A stretch of 64,000 nt of DNA from Arcobacter iocasae (lineage in GTDB: Bacteria; Campylobacterota; Campylobacteria; Campylobacterales; Arcobacteraceae): assembly GCF_042214795.1 (NCBI RefSeq), contig NZ_CP090177.1, forward strand, positions 1,054,001 to 1,118,000, written 5' to 3'. Within the stretch, counting starts at the first letter, position 1; the number at the start of each line of letters is the position of its first letter. A program made the position numbers and the translations under genes. Under the pieces are notes generated by a model. That model was not told the origin of the DNA. It worked only from the letters and a program-made list of their open reading frames with translations, and made no database searches. Of this stretch, positions 8,596 to 17,700 are shown in pieces.

Positions 8596-10134
8596 TTAAA
8601 ATCTTCTCCTTGGTTTAAACTCTCTTTTCTCTCTTGGAGGAAAAGGTCTTCTATTTTCTGGTGGTGCTAACTTTATATCTTTTTTTAAGGAATTTTCCAT
8701 AAATTGATTAAAAGAAGTTCTAGCAATAGTAGCTTTTATACTATCAGGGAACTGTTCTGGTAATTTGTAAGATAACCATAAATAAAGTGATATTTTTTTA
8801 ATCTCATCTTCTACTAGCAATAAATCTTTTTGTGTTCTTGCAACTTTTGGTAGAGTAATTGAAGGCTTATATCGTATTACTCTATTTTTTAAAACAGCAG
8901 AAATATAAATATCATATGCTTGTAAAATAATCTTTGATTTTATAGAAATAGGTGCTTGAGCAAGCATATATTTATCTTCAAGTTTTAAATTAAATTTTTG
9001 ATCAACAATAGTTGAAGCACTAATCATTGAACCAATGTTTGCAGCAATAAAAGGACCTTCAAATACCATATTTGTAGAAAAGAACTTCAACACTTTTGTC
9101 AAAGATGTTGTTTTTAGATGCATTGCTAAACTTGTTAGTTGCTCATTGTTTATTTTTACTTTAAATGGAGGTTTAATAGTTTTGATTGGTTGAGAATACT
9201 CTTCTTTTATATATTTTAAACTATCTTTTGTAGTAGCTCCAATAAAGCCTTTTTCATGGTGTCCATATCGCCCTGCTCGACCTGCTATTTGAACTATCTC
9301 ATTTACACTAATTCCTCGTCTTGAAATACCATCAAATTTCATATGAGTTGTGAAAAGTATTGTTTTAATAGGAAGATTCAATCCCATTGCAATAGCATCT
9401 GTTGCTATTAAGATATCTGTCTCTTTATCCCTAAATCTTCTTGCTTCATCCCGTCTTACTTCAGGAGATAAGTTTCCATAGATGATTGAGATTTTATGTT
9501 TTTTTTGAAGTTTTTGTTTTAATTTTAAAACATCACTTCTTGAAAAGGCAATCAAAGCTGTTCCACTTTCTAAATTTCCTAAAGCAGTATGTTTTTCTAA
9601 AAGTTGTAATTCATTTTTTCTTTTAAATTTTTCAATTATTAAATCTTCTTCTAAATAAGCAGCTATTTTTTTAACTGCTTCTAGTGCATTTACACTTCCC
9701 GTCATTATTATCTTTTTTGCAGGACAACCAATGATTGCATTTACCCAAGCCCAACCTCTGTCATCATCATCAAGCATTTGAACTTCATCAATAATTGCAA
9801 CATCAACATCCATATTAAAATCAATCATTTCTATAGTTGAACAAACATGTGCAGCATCTTCATTTAGATTTTGCTCTTCCCCTGTGATTAGCGAAGCTGG
9901 AATTCCCTCTTTAGTCAAATCTTCGTAACCTTCTAAGGCCAATAACCTTAAAGGTGCTAAATAAAGTCCACAATCTGCTTTTTTAAGCTCAGTCATTGCT
10001 TTATATGTTTTTCCAGAGTTTGTAGGTCCCACATAAAAGTGCAGTTGTCTTTTTATGGTTCTTGCTAGTGGATAAAGTGATTTTATATCACAATTTAAAA
10101 GTTCTTTTAATTGTTCTTGCCAATTTGTTTTCAT
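8596..10134 (-). CDS. Suv3-like DExH RNA helicase
   Basis: Superfamily 2 helicase resembling mitochondrial SUV3, which unwinds RNA for degradation. 512 residues. Walker A GPTNSGKT is at residues 36-43 and the DEVQ box sits in IIDEVQMLDDDDRGWAW. Motif III is TGSVNA, and the C-terminal RecA lobe ends with motif VI QIAGRAGRYG. A helical Suv3-type C-terminal region follows, and the last 25 residues are a Pro/Arg-rich basic tail (for example PPREKREFKPRRRF) likely to contact RNA. It is the first gene of the eight-gene minus-strand operon and is divergent from trmA. It is 51 bp from the ankyrin gene. Cellular role in bacteria is not settled; RNA turnover is inference from the family. Confidence 0.9.
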   Translation of the reverse strand: MKTNWQEQLKELLNCDIKSLYPLARTIKRQLHFYVGPTNSGKTYKAMTELKKADCGLYLAPLRLLALEGYEDLTKEGIPASLITGEEQNLNEDAAHVCSTIEMIDFNMDVDVAIIDEVQMLDDDDRGWAWVNAIIGCPAKKIIMTGSVNALEAVKKIAAYLEEDLIIEKFKRKNELQLLEKHTALGNLESGTALIAFSRSDVLKLKQKLQKKHKISIIYGNLSPEVRRDEARRFRDKETDILIATDAIAMGLNLPIKTILFTTHMKFDGISRRGISVNEIVQIAGRAGRYGHHEKGFIGATTKDSLKYIKEEYSQPIKTIKPPFKVKINNEQLTSLAMHLKTTSLTKVLKFFSTNMVFEGPFIAANIGSMISASTIVDQKFNLKLEDKYMLAQAPISIKSKIILQAYDIYISAVLKNRVIRYKPSITLPKVARTQKDLLLVEDEIKKISLYLWLSYKLPEQFPDSIKATIARTSFNQFMENSLKKDIKLAPPENRRPFPPREKREFKPRRRF

Positions 10135-10172
10135 ATTATTCTTTTTAATTTTATAAGTATTAAATTCATTTT

Positions 10173-10199
10173 ATCATAAAATAATAATATTATTATAAA
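10173..10199. promoter_or_regulatory. Divergent promoter region between helicase operon and trmA
   Basis: The 83-bp gap between the divergent helicase and trmA starts is almost pure A/T. A plausible plus-strand -10 (TATAAA, 10194-10199) sits about 19 nt before trmA. A plausible minus-strand -10 (TATGAT, 10178-10173) sits about 40 nt before the helicase ATG. With this base composition chance matches are common, so confidence is low. Confidence 0.35.
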
Positions 10200-10217
10200 A
10201 GATTTTAAGGGATTTTG

Positions 10218-11339
10218 ATGACATGTGATTATTTTGGGAAATGTGGTAGTTGTACTTTGTACGATATGAATTATGAAGAACAATTGAATTATAAACTATC
10301 TAGAGAAAAACAGAGATTTCAAGATATCACTACAATGGAGTTTGAAGTTATAAGAAGTGATGAAGAACATTTTAGGAATAGAGCAGAATTGAGATTTTGG
10401 AAAAATTATGATGATGAAGAAAATCCAACTTTATCTTATGGCATGACAAGCTTTGAAAAAAATATTATTGAAATAGATAATTGTTCAATTGTCTCAAAAC
10501 AAATAGACGAACTCATGCCAAAACTATTAGATGAAATTTCACAAAGTGAAATATTAAACTACAAAATCTATTCAGTAGAATTTTTAGGTTCAACTACAAA
10601 TGATATGCTTGTTACTTTAATCTATCATAAAAAACTAGATAGTACTTGGGAAAAAATTGCAAGAGAAGTACAAGAAAGACTAAATATCAAAATCATAGGA
10701 AGAAGTCGTAAACAAAAACTTGTTTTAAAAGAAGATTTTATAAAAGAAGAACTAAGTATAAATGATAATGTTTTTAAATTTCATTATAAAGAAGGTGGAT
10801 TTACGCAGCCCAATACAAAAGTAAATATCAAAATGATAGAGTGGGTTTTAAATAATATTGAAACAAAAGATGATTTGTGTGAACTTTATTGTGGAGGTGG
10901 AAATTTTACTATCCCTTTATCTACAAAGTTTAACAAAGTCTTAGCAACAGAGATTTCAAAAACTTCAATTAACTCTGCACTTACAAATTGTGAGTTAAAT
11001 GGTATTACAAATATTGATTTTATAAGAATGAGTGCGCAAGAGTTTGTAGAAGCTTTAAATAGTGTAAGAGAATTTAGAAGATTAAAAAATATAAATATAA
11101 GTGATTACAACTTTTCAACTATATTTGTAGATCCTCCAAGATCAGGACTTGATGATACAACTAGAGAGTTAGTTAAAAATTTCGAGCAAATTATATATAT
11201 CTCATGCAATCCAGAAACTTTGCATAGAGATTTAAAAGAATTAATCAAATCTCACCAAATCTTAAAATTTTCTTTATTTGACCAATTTTCCTATTCTGGG
11301 CACATCGAAACAGGAGTAATTCTCAAAAAAACTTGTTAA
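10218..11339 (+). CDS. trmA: tRNA (uracil-54-C5)-methyltransferase TrmA
   Basis: Makes ribothymidine at position 54 of the tRNA T-loop with S-adenosylmethionine. About 373 residues. The SAM-binding motif is in LCELYCGGGNFTIPL, the VDPPRSGLD motif follows, and the nucleophilic Cys is in YISCNPETLHRDL. The C-terminal GHIETGVIL has the general-base Glu. The N-terminus (CDYFGKCGSCTLYD) is cysteine-rich; a metal site there is possible but not shown. The ATG at 10218 follows AAGG by 8 nt; a TTG one codon earlier is in frame. The first flagellin follows after only 34 bp, so read-through into the flagellin is possible. Confidence 0.95.
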   Translation: MTCDYFGKCGSCTLYDMNYEEQLNYKLSREKQRFQDITTMEFEVIRSDEEHFRNRAELRFWKNYDDEENPTLSYGMTSFEKNIIEIDNCSIVSKQIDELMPKLLDEISQSEILNYKIYSVEFLGSTTNDMLVTLIYHKKLDSTWEKIAREVQERLNIKIIGRSRKQKLVLKEDFIKEELSINDNVFKFHYKEGGFTQPNTKVNIKMIEWVLNNIETKDDLCELYCGGGNFTIPLSTKFNKVLATEISKTSINSALTNCELNGITNIDFIRMSAQEFVEALNSVREFRRLKNINISDYNFSTIFVDPPRSGLDDTTRELVKNFEQIIYISCNPETLHRDLKELIKSHQILKFSLFDQFSYSGHIETGVILKKTC

Positions 11340-11346
11340 AATTTAG

Positions 11347-11352
11347 TATAAA
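11347..11352 (+). promoter_or_regulatory. Possible -10 box for the first flagellin
   Basis: TATAAA lies 21 nt before the flagellin ATG at 11374, followed by an AAGG ribosome site (11362-11365). The gap to trmA is 34 bp, so the first flagellin either uses this short promoter or depends on trmA transcription. No sigma-28 or sigma-54 consensus is visible. Confidence 0.3.
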
Positions 11353-11373
11353 AGCTGTAACAAGGTAAAAAAC

Positions 11374-12873
11374 ATGAGAATAAATACAAACATAGCTTCG
11401 CTTACTGCACAAGAAGCAGCAAGTAATACTAACAAGAAGATTGCAACTTCATTAGAAAGACTTTCTACAGGATTGAAAGTTAATAAAGCTAGTGATGATG
11501 CTTCTGGTTTGGCAATTGCTGATAAACTTAGAACTCAAGCTTCATCAATTAGCCAAGGTATAGATAATGGTAACTCAGCTGTTGCCTTAATCCAAATTGC
11601 TGATAAATCAATGGCGGAACAATCAAATATCTTAGATACTGTCAAAGCCAAATTAATTCAAGCTAATACGGATACTACTTCTGATGATGGTAGAGAAGCT
11701 ATTAGAAAAGATATTGTTAAACTATTAGAACAATTAGATAATATCGCTCAACAGACAAGTTATAATGGTATTACACTTTTACAAGATAGCTATGATAGCA
11801 TGTCAAGTTCAATTGAATTGAAATTTCAAATTGGTGGAAACAAAGATGATGTTATGCAAAGTTCGTTCGTACAGTCAAATACAGTTGGCTTAGGCGGAGG
11901 AGACAAAGCTCTTGATCAAGTTTCTGGTTCAAGCACAAGAAATAATGTTATCTCACAAGGTTTATCAACTGTTATAAGTGGAGATGGAACAAATCCTATT
12001 ACATTAGATGGTTATGCGACAGGAACTGCTTTAAAAGTAAATATTACTGGAATACCAGGAAATATAACTTCAAATGGACCAGCAGAAATTAGTGATGTAG
12101 ATCCAACTACTCAATTTGTATTAGAAGCTTTAGCGAATGCAACAAGTGGTGTAAATGGAAGTCCAGCTTCTGTAGAAGTAAAAGACATAAATGGTAGAGT
12201 TATCGGAACTTTTACATTAGAAACAGCTCCTGGCACATCAATTGCTAGTGGAATCATTAGACACTCTACTCCTGGATTAAATGGAGCAGAACCAACTGTA
12301 ACATTTTCACTTGCTTCAGGTACAACACTTGGAATGGGTGGAAAAACAGTAAATACAGTTGAAGTTGCAGGTACGCCTTTAAATACTTTTACAATTGGAG
12401 CAATGACACTTACTCAAACTTCGGCATCGGGAAGTATTACTTTTGATGCAAGTGCACAAAATCTTAATATCCAAAATCTTAATAAAGCCAATGGAGAAGA
12501 ATTAAAAGTTACTACAGCTACTGGTGGAAGTATCACAGGTGGTGGTACATTGGCTGGATTAAAGGCCTTAGCAAATGGACAGTTAACAAAAATACAAGCA
12601 GATAAGTATCAAGCAATAGTTGACTCTGCTTTAAGTCAAATGAATACATATCGTTCTGATTTAGGTTCTACTCAAAATCAAATTGAATCAGCAGTTAGAA
12701 ACTTGATGACTCAAAAAACAAATGTAAAAGCAGCAGAATCTGTAATTAGAGATGTTGATTATGCTGAAGAATCTGCAAATTTCAATAAACAAAATATCAT
12801 CTCACAAGCTGGAAACTATGCTATGAGTCAATCTAATTCTGTACAACAGAATGTTCTTAGACTACTTCAATAA
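11374..12873 (+). CDS. fla: Flagellin, first tandem copy
   Basis: Structural subunit of the flagellar filament, exported by the flagellar type III system. 499 residues. The conserved D0/D1 N-terminus runs to about residue 150 (MRINTNIASLTAQEA, LSTGLKVNKASDDASGLAIA) and the matching C-terminal D1/D0 covers about the last 90 residues (ESANFNKQNIISQAGNYAM, ending NVLRLLQ). The central region, about 170-400, is Gly/Ser/Thr-rich and is the likely surface-exposed, glycosylated part. It is nearly identical to the second flagellin at both ends but quite different in the middle. The segment DTVKAKLIQANTD, where TLR5-active flagellins have QRVRELAVQ, is of the epsilon type. The downstream Maf and nonulosonic-acid genes suggest it is glycosylated. 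Confidence 0.95.
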   Translation: MRINTNIASLTAQEAASNTNKKIATSLERLSTGLKVNKASDDASGLAIADKLRTQASSISQGIDNGNSAVALIQIADKSMAEQSNILDTVKAKLIQANTDTTSDDGREAIRKDIVKLLEQLDNIAQQTSYNGITLLQDSYDSMSSSIELKFQIGGNKDDVMQSSFVQSNTVGLGGGDKALDQVSGSSTRNNVISQGLSTVISGDGTNPITLDGYATGTALKVNITGIPGNITSNGPAEISDVDPTTQFVLEALANATSGVNGSPASVEVKDINGRVIGTFTLETAPGTSIASGIIRHSTPGLNGAEPTVTFSLASGTTLGMGGKTVNTVEVAGTPLNTFTIGAMTLTQTSASGSITFDASAQNLNIQNLNKANGEELKVTTATGGSITGGGTLAGLKALANGQLTKIQADKYQAIVDSALSQMNTYRSDLGSTQNQIESAVRNLMTQKTNVKAAESVIRDVDYAEESANFNKQNIISQAGNYAMSQSNSVQQNVLRLLQ

Positions 12874-12897
12874 ATAGTACTTTTAAATAACAAATTT

Positions 12898-12926
12898 AAA
12901 GAGAGTTTTAAAGCTCTCTTTTTTTA
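12898..12926 (+). terminator. Rho-independent terminator after first flagellin
   Basis: A perfect 8-bp stem AAAGAGAG (12898-12905) with CTCTCTTT (12914-12921), an 8-nt loop, and a T run that starts within the 3' arm and continues. It separates the two flagellin transcripts. Confidence 0.8.
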
Positions 12927-13090
12927 TTGTCAAATTTTATTTTAATCTATTTTTAAGAATTGGTATGTAATAATTCTTTTTACAAAGTAGGGATCGATTG
13001 ATTCCAAAGAGTTGTTTTACTCTATGCTCATTCACCTGAGAATGTATTCGGTGTGATTTATCACAATGTGTCATAATTAAAGGATTTATT
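12927..13090 (+). promoter_or_regulatory. Promoter and structured leader of the second flagellin
   Basis: This 164-bp region between the terminator and the second flagellin holds the promoter and probably a long leader. Two folding elements are visible. CACC (13033-13036) can pair with GGTG (13050-13053) around an inner GAA/TTC. TGTGAT-TT-ATCACA (13052-13065) is a perfect 14-bp palindrome overlapping it by two bases. The ribosome site is AAGGA (13080-13084), 6 nt before the ATG. No clear sigma-28 promoter is present. Which protein or RNA signal uses the palindrome is unknown. Confidence 0.5.
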
Positions 13091-14581
13091 ATGAGAATTA
13101 ATACTAACGTTGCTTCGCTTACTGCACAAGAAGCAGCAAAAAATACAAATAACAAAATTTCTAGTTCATTAGAAAAACTTTCTACTGGATTAAAAATCAA
13201 TAAAGCGTCTGATGATGCATCTGGTTTAGCAATTGCTGATAAACTAAGAACTCAAGCTAATTCTATTGGTCAAGGTATTGACAATGGTAATTCAGCTGTT
13301 TCATTAATCCAAATTGCTGATAAATCTATGTCTGAACAATCAAATATCTTAGATACTGTTAAAGCTAAATTAATTCAAGCTAATACTGATACTACTTCTG
13401 AAGATGGTAGAGAAGCTATTAGAAAAGATATTAATAAATTACTTGAGCAATTAGATAATATCGCTGCACAAACTAACTATAATGGTACAACTTTATTACA
13501 AAGTGGTTATGACAACACTAGAGGTTCAGATCAATTAAGATTCCAAATTGGTGAAAACAAAGATGATATCATCCAATCAGCATCAATTCAATCTAATACT
13601 GTAGGTTTAGGTGGTGGAACTGAAAGAATCATGCAAGATACTACTGGTTCAAAAGGTAATACTATTGCAGCTGAAACTTCAATCAGAGTAACAGCTGATG
13701 GAACAAATGCACTTAAACTTGAAAGTTTTGCATCAGGTGGTGCTGTAGGTAAAGTAAGTATTTCAGGGGTTACTGGAGATATTACTTTTGGTGGGAAAAG
13801 TACACTTAGTGAATTAGATTCTAATACACAACTTATTTTAGATAAATTATCATCTAATAGTGGTGCATCAGTAGAAGTAAAAGATATAAATGGAAATAGT
13901 TTAGGTACATTTAGTGCAACTAATGGTGCTAGTGGTATTGTAAAAGTAGCTGCAACTATCGTTAATGGTGTAGAAGTTAAAGCAGCTTCATATACTATTG
14001 CATCTGGAACTGTAATTAGCTTTGGTGGGCAAACAACGGATACTGCAAATACAGCAAGTAGTTCACTAGCTACTTATAATATTGGGTCTATGAAAATAGA
14101 ACAAACTGGAGCTTCTGGAAGTGTGACATTCAGTGCTAATGCAGCTAATTTGTCTATTTACAATGAAGAGACAGGAAGTAGTAAAGAATTAAAAATCACT
14201 GATGGTGTTGCAGATACTAGTACAGATGCAACTCAAGGTATGAGAGGTGGATTAACTCTTTCTGCATTGAAATCTTTACAAGCTGGTCAGTTAACACAGG
14301 CTCAAACAGATAAATTCCAAGGTGTAGTTGATGCTGCTATTACTCAACTTAATACATTTAGAGCAGATTTAGGGTCATCTCAAAATCAAATTGAATCTGG
14401 GGTTAGAAACTTAATGACTCAACAAACAAATGTTAAAGCAGCAGAATCTATTATTAGAGATGTTGATTATGCACAAGAATCTGCAAACTTCAACAAACAA
14501 AATATTATATCTCAAGCTGGATCGTATGCTATGAGTCAAGCAAACTCAATCCAACAAAATGTTCTTAGATTATTACAATAG
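13091..14581 (+). CDS. fla: Flagellin, second tandem copy
   Basis: Second flagellar filament subunit, 496 residues. D0/D1 ends are almost the same as in the first copy (MRINTNVASLTAQEAAKNTN; final QQNVLRLLQ), while the central domain (about 170-400) has diverged and is again rich in Gly, Ser, Thr and Ala. It has its own leader with a clear ribosome site and a strong terminator, so it may be expressed separately and more strongly than the first copy; that is inference. The reused ends and divergent middle are what gene duplication with continued recombination at the ends would give. Glycosylation sites, probably Ser/Thr, cannot be located from sequence. Confidence 0.95.
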   Translation: MRINTNVASLTAQEAAKNTNNKISSSLEKLSTGLKINKASDDASGLAIADKLRTQANSIGQGIDNGNSAVSLIQIADKSMSEQSNILDTVKAKLIQANTDTTSEDGREAIRKDINKLLEQLDNIAAQTNYNGTTLLQSGYDNTRGSDQLRFQIGENKDDIIQSASIQSNTVGLGGGTERIMQDTTGSKGNTIAAETSIRVTADGTNALKLESFASGGAVGKVSISGVTGDITFGGKSTLSELDSNTQLILDKLSSNSGASVEVKDINGNSLGTFSATNGASGIVKVAATIVNGVEVKAASYTIASGTVISFGGQTTDTANTASSSLATYNIGSMKIEQTGASGSVTFSANAANLSIYNEETGSSKELKITDGVADTSTDATQGMRGGLTLSALKSLQAGQLTQAQTDKFQGVVDAAITQLNTFRADLGSSQNQIESGVRNLMTQQTNVKAAESIIRDVDYAQESANFNKQNIISQAGSYAMSQANSIQQNVLRLLQ

Positions 14582-14600
14582 TAATTAATCTTAAACATCT

Positions 14601-14636
14601 AAAAAGTAGTGCTCTTTGGGGTACTACTTTTTTTTA
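14601..14636 (+). terminator. Rho-independent terminator after second flagellin
   Basis: A 10-bp perfect stem AAAAAGTAGT (14601-14610) with ACTACTTTTT (14623-14632), a 12-nt loop, followed by more T. It closes the flagellin transcript before the glycan operon. Confidence 0.85.
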
Positions 14637-14713
14637 GTTAAAAATAAAAAAATCTTCTAAAATTCAGCTATCTTTAGAGCTATTATGATAAAATATTTAT
14701 TAAAATAATACTT

Positions 14714-14731
14714 TTTTTACTTAAGTAAAAA
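14714..14731. promoter_or_regulatory. 18-bp perfect palindrome upstream of maf
   Basis: TTTTTAC-TTAA-GTAAAAA, a perfect inverted repeat 19 nt before the maf start, just ahead of the AAGG ribosome site. A possible -10 (TATGAT, 14684-14689) lies 24 nt upstream, which would put the palindrome in the leader of the 33-kb glycan operon. It could be an operator or a weak hairpin. In such AT-rich DNA part of the symmetry may be chance. Confidence 0.4.
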
Positions 14732-14750
14732 GATTTATATAAGGTATAAA

Positions 14751-17700
14751 ATGTCATTGGATCAAGTTCAGCAATTAGCATTACAAACTTATAATGAAAA
14801 TTTAGAGTTTTTTAAACAAAATCACCCTGATTTATATAAAACGCTAGAACTTTATGCAACAGCAATTGAATTGGGTCAAGTAAAGCCAGAATTTGAACTT
14901 CAATACTTAAATACACACTTTGACATAGTAAACCCTACAACAAAAGAGTTTTTATACACACAAAACTCAAATGAGATATCACAAAAGATAGTTGATGACA
15001 TAAGTTATGATGCTACAGTTAATAGTTTTAAAACTTATTATGAATTGTCATATAATGACAAAATGGCAAAAAAAGCTCTTGAGCAAGATATTTTAGCTTC
15101 ATATTCAATCGGAAATGCTCCTGTTATAAATTTTGTAAATAAAAATGTATCAAATCCACAAAATGTAAAAGAGTTCCACAAATTTATAATTTTTGGGGTT
15201 TTACTTGGAATTCATATACCTTTGATACATGAGAAACTCAATTCAGATGTATATTTAATAGTTGAACCTAATCTAGAGTTTTTTAGATTATCTTTGTTTG
15301 TGACAAACTATGCAAATCTAGCAACAAAAACAAAATTATATTTTTCAATAGCACAAAATGAGTATGAATTTAGAAAGACATTTGATAGTTTTTATGGTGA
15401 AATTTTTATTTATAATCATTATTTAAAATTTGTAAATATATCTTCTGGGTCAGATATGTATATGAAGGTGATCCAAAATTATTTAGTCTCACAAGCACAT
15501 TTGTTGTATTCTTATGATAGAACATTTTTAAGTATAAGTAGAACAAACTCATATATTACTCAAAATTTTAAATTATTGAATGTAAAATATAAACAAAGCC
15601 TCAAACCTTTTGAGAAACCTATTCTTTTTCTTGCAGCTGGTCCATCACTGCAACATAATATTAATTTTGTAAAAGAGAATCAAGACAAATTTACTATAGT
15701 TGCTATCTATGCAACTTTGCCTATTTTAGAAAAAAATGGTATAAAACCAGATATCGTAACACAGTATGATGAACAAGATATTCAAGTACTTAATACCTTG
15801 GATAAACTAAAAGATATAAACTATTTCAAAGATACTATTTTCATATTTGCCTCACATGTAAATGCAAAACTAATGAATAGTTTTCCAAAAGAAAATATCT
15901 TTATCTTCCAAGCAATGTTTGAAGTAAAAGAAAACTTTGGAATATTGACAAGCCCAAGTATTGGTGAATTGACCTACGCCTTATTACTTCTTTTCCAAAC
16001 AAAAGAACTTTATCTTTTAGGTCTAGATTTTGCGATGGATGTTGAATCAGGAGCAACACATATTGAAGGTCACTCAGGAGCAGGAGCATTTAATAAAATA
16101 AAAGAGTTAGAAGATTCATCAGATAAAAATTACTCATTTAGAAAAAATACAATCATTGTAAAAGGTAACTTTTTGCCAGAAGTTAAATCAATACCTGTAT
16201 TTAAAACAAATATTGATACCTTTGCCCAATTTACAGAATTCTACAAAGATGAAAGTCAAAAAGTATATAACTTATCAAATGGAGCATATCTTTCTGGTGC
16301 AGTTCCTTTAAAAATTGAAGATATAGATTTTTCAACTTTCCCAAAGAAAGATCAAGAATCATACAAAAATGAGATTTTTAAAGCATTAGAAGGTATTAGT
16401 GAAATTGGATACAATGAAAAAGATTTAGAAAAAATAAACTTAAAGCTTAGTGGTGTTAAAAAAATGAAAAAACACCTTGAGCAATTCCAAAAAATAAAAA
16501 AATATAACAATTTTGATGAATATCAAAATACCCTAATCAATGTTGTTCAAAGTGTTTTATTTGAAAAACAACATTGCGAAGACTTGCAATCTATATTGTT
16601 AAACTACTCTTCACACAATCTACACTATATCTTTTATCTATTTGATTTAGACACTGAAAACGACAAGAAAAAGTATATTTATGAAATAAATAAAAATCTT
16701 CTTACTCAACTAAATAAGATAATTGATACTTATGTAATCTCAATATCATATTCAAGTGATGAAAATAGTATTTTACTAAAAAAATTAAACAAATATTTAA
16801 AAGAATACTCTATAAAAAATAGTATCTACTCTGAACCATTCTTTAAAGAACTAGTTGAAACTTCAAAAAGAGGCTATCAATATGACTTCAAACCAAATTC
16901 AATTGGCTTTTTTGCAATAGAAGATAACCTTACAAATAAAGATTTTGTAAATTATGTGAAAGAAGTGTTAAAAAGATTTCCAGAAGTAGAGCTAAAACTT
17001 TTCTACTTTTTTGAGTTTCAAAAAATCCAAGCACAATTTGTATTTAAACAAGAGTTAAATAGAATTGAACTTTCAATCCCAAATAATATTTCAAATATAA
17101 CTTCAAGTGTAGAACTATGGCTTGAAACATATGACAATACCATAAGTATTAAAAAGCTAGATGATATTATTTTAAATAATTATGAAAATATCTATAGTGT
17201 AATGTTTGATAATAAGGAAAAAGCATTAAAAGAATTAGAGACTGAATTAATTGTACCAAAAAAGTTCGCTCTTGCTAATAATTTAAAAGAGAATTTCACA
17301 CTTTCAAATACTAGCTATTTTGAATTTGCAAACAACCTAAAAGATAATATTGATAAAGATTTGTTAAATGAAAAGTACCTAAAAGAACACATAGGTTTTT
17401 TTGCTATAAAAGAAAACCTTCAACAAGAATTTGTAAATAAAATCATAGAAATTAGCAATAAATTCCCAAATGTAAAATTCTCTGCTTTTTATTTTGATGA
17501 AGAAGTGCTAAAAGAGTATATAAACATCTTTGGAGCTATAATGAATAGATTCAAACTTATTTGTCCTAAAAATATTTATGATATTGCAGATAACACTGAA
17601 GTTTGGGTACAAGCTGTGATTCCTAATAAAAGTTTTTTATTTAATAAGATATATACCCTAATCAATGATACTGTTAATATTTACCCTATAGTTTTAAATG

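Noticed and set aside
12995..13000. CGATTG upstream of the second flagellin as a sigma-28 -10 element
   Set aside because: No matching -35 at the right spacing, the leader would be about 90 nt, and the Arcobacter clade is reported to lack sigma-28.
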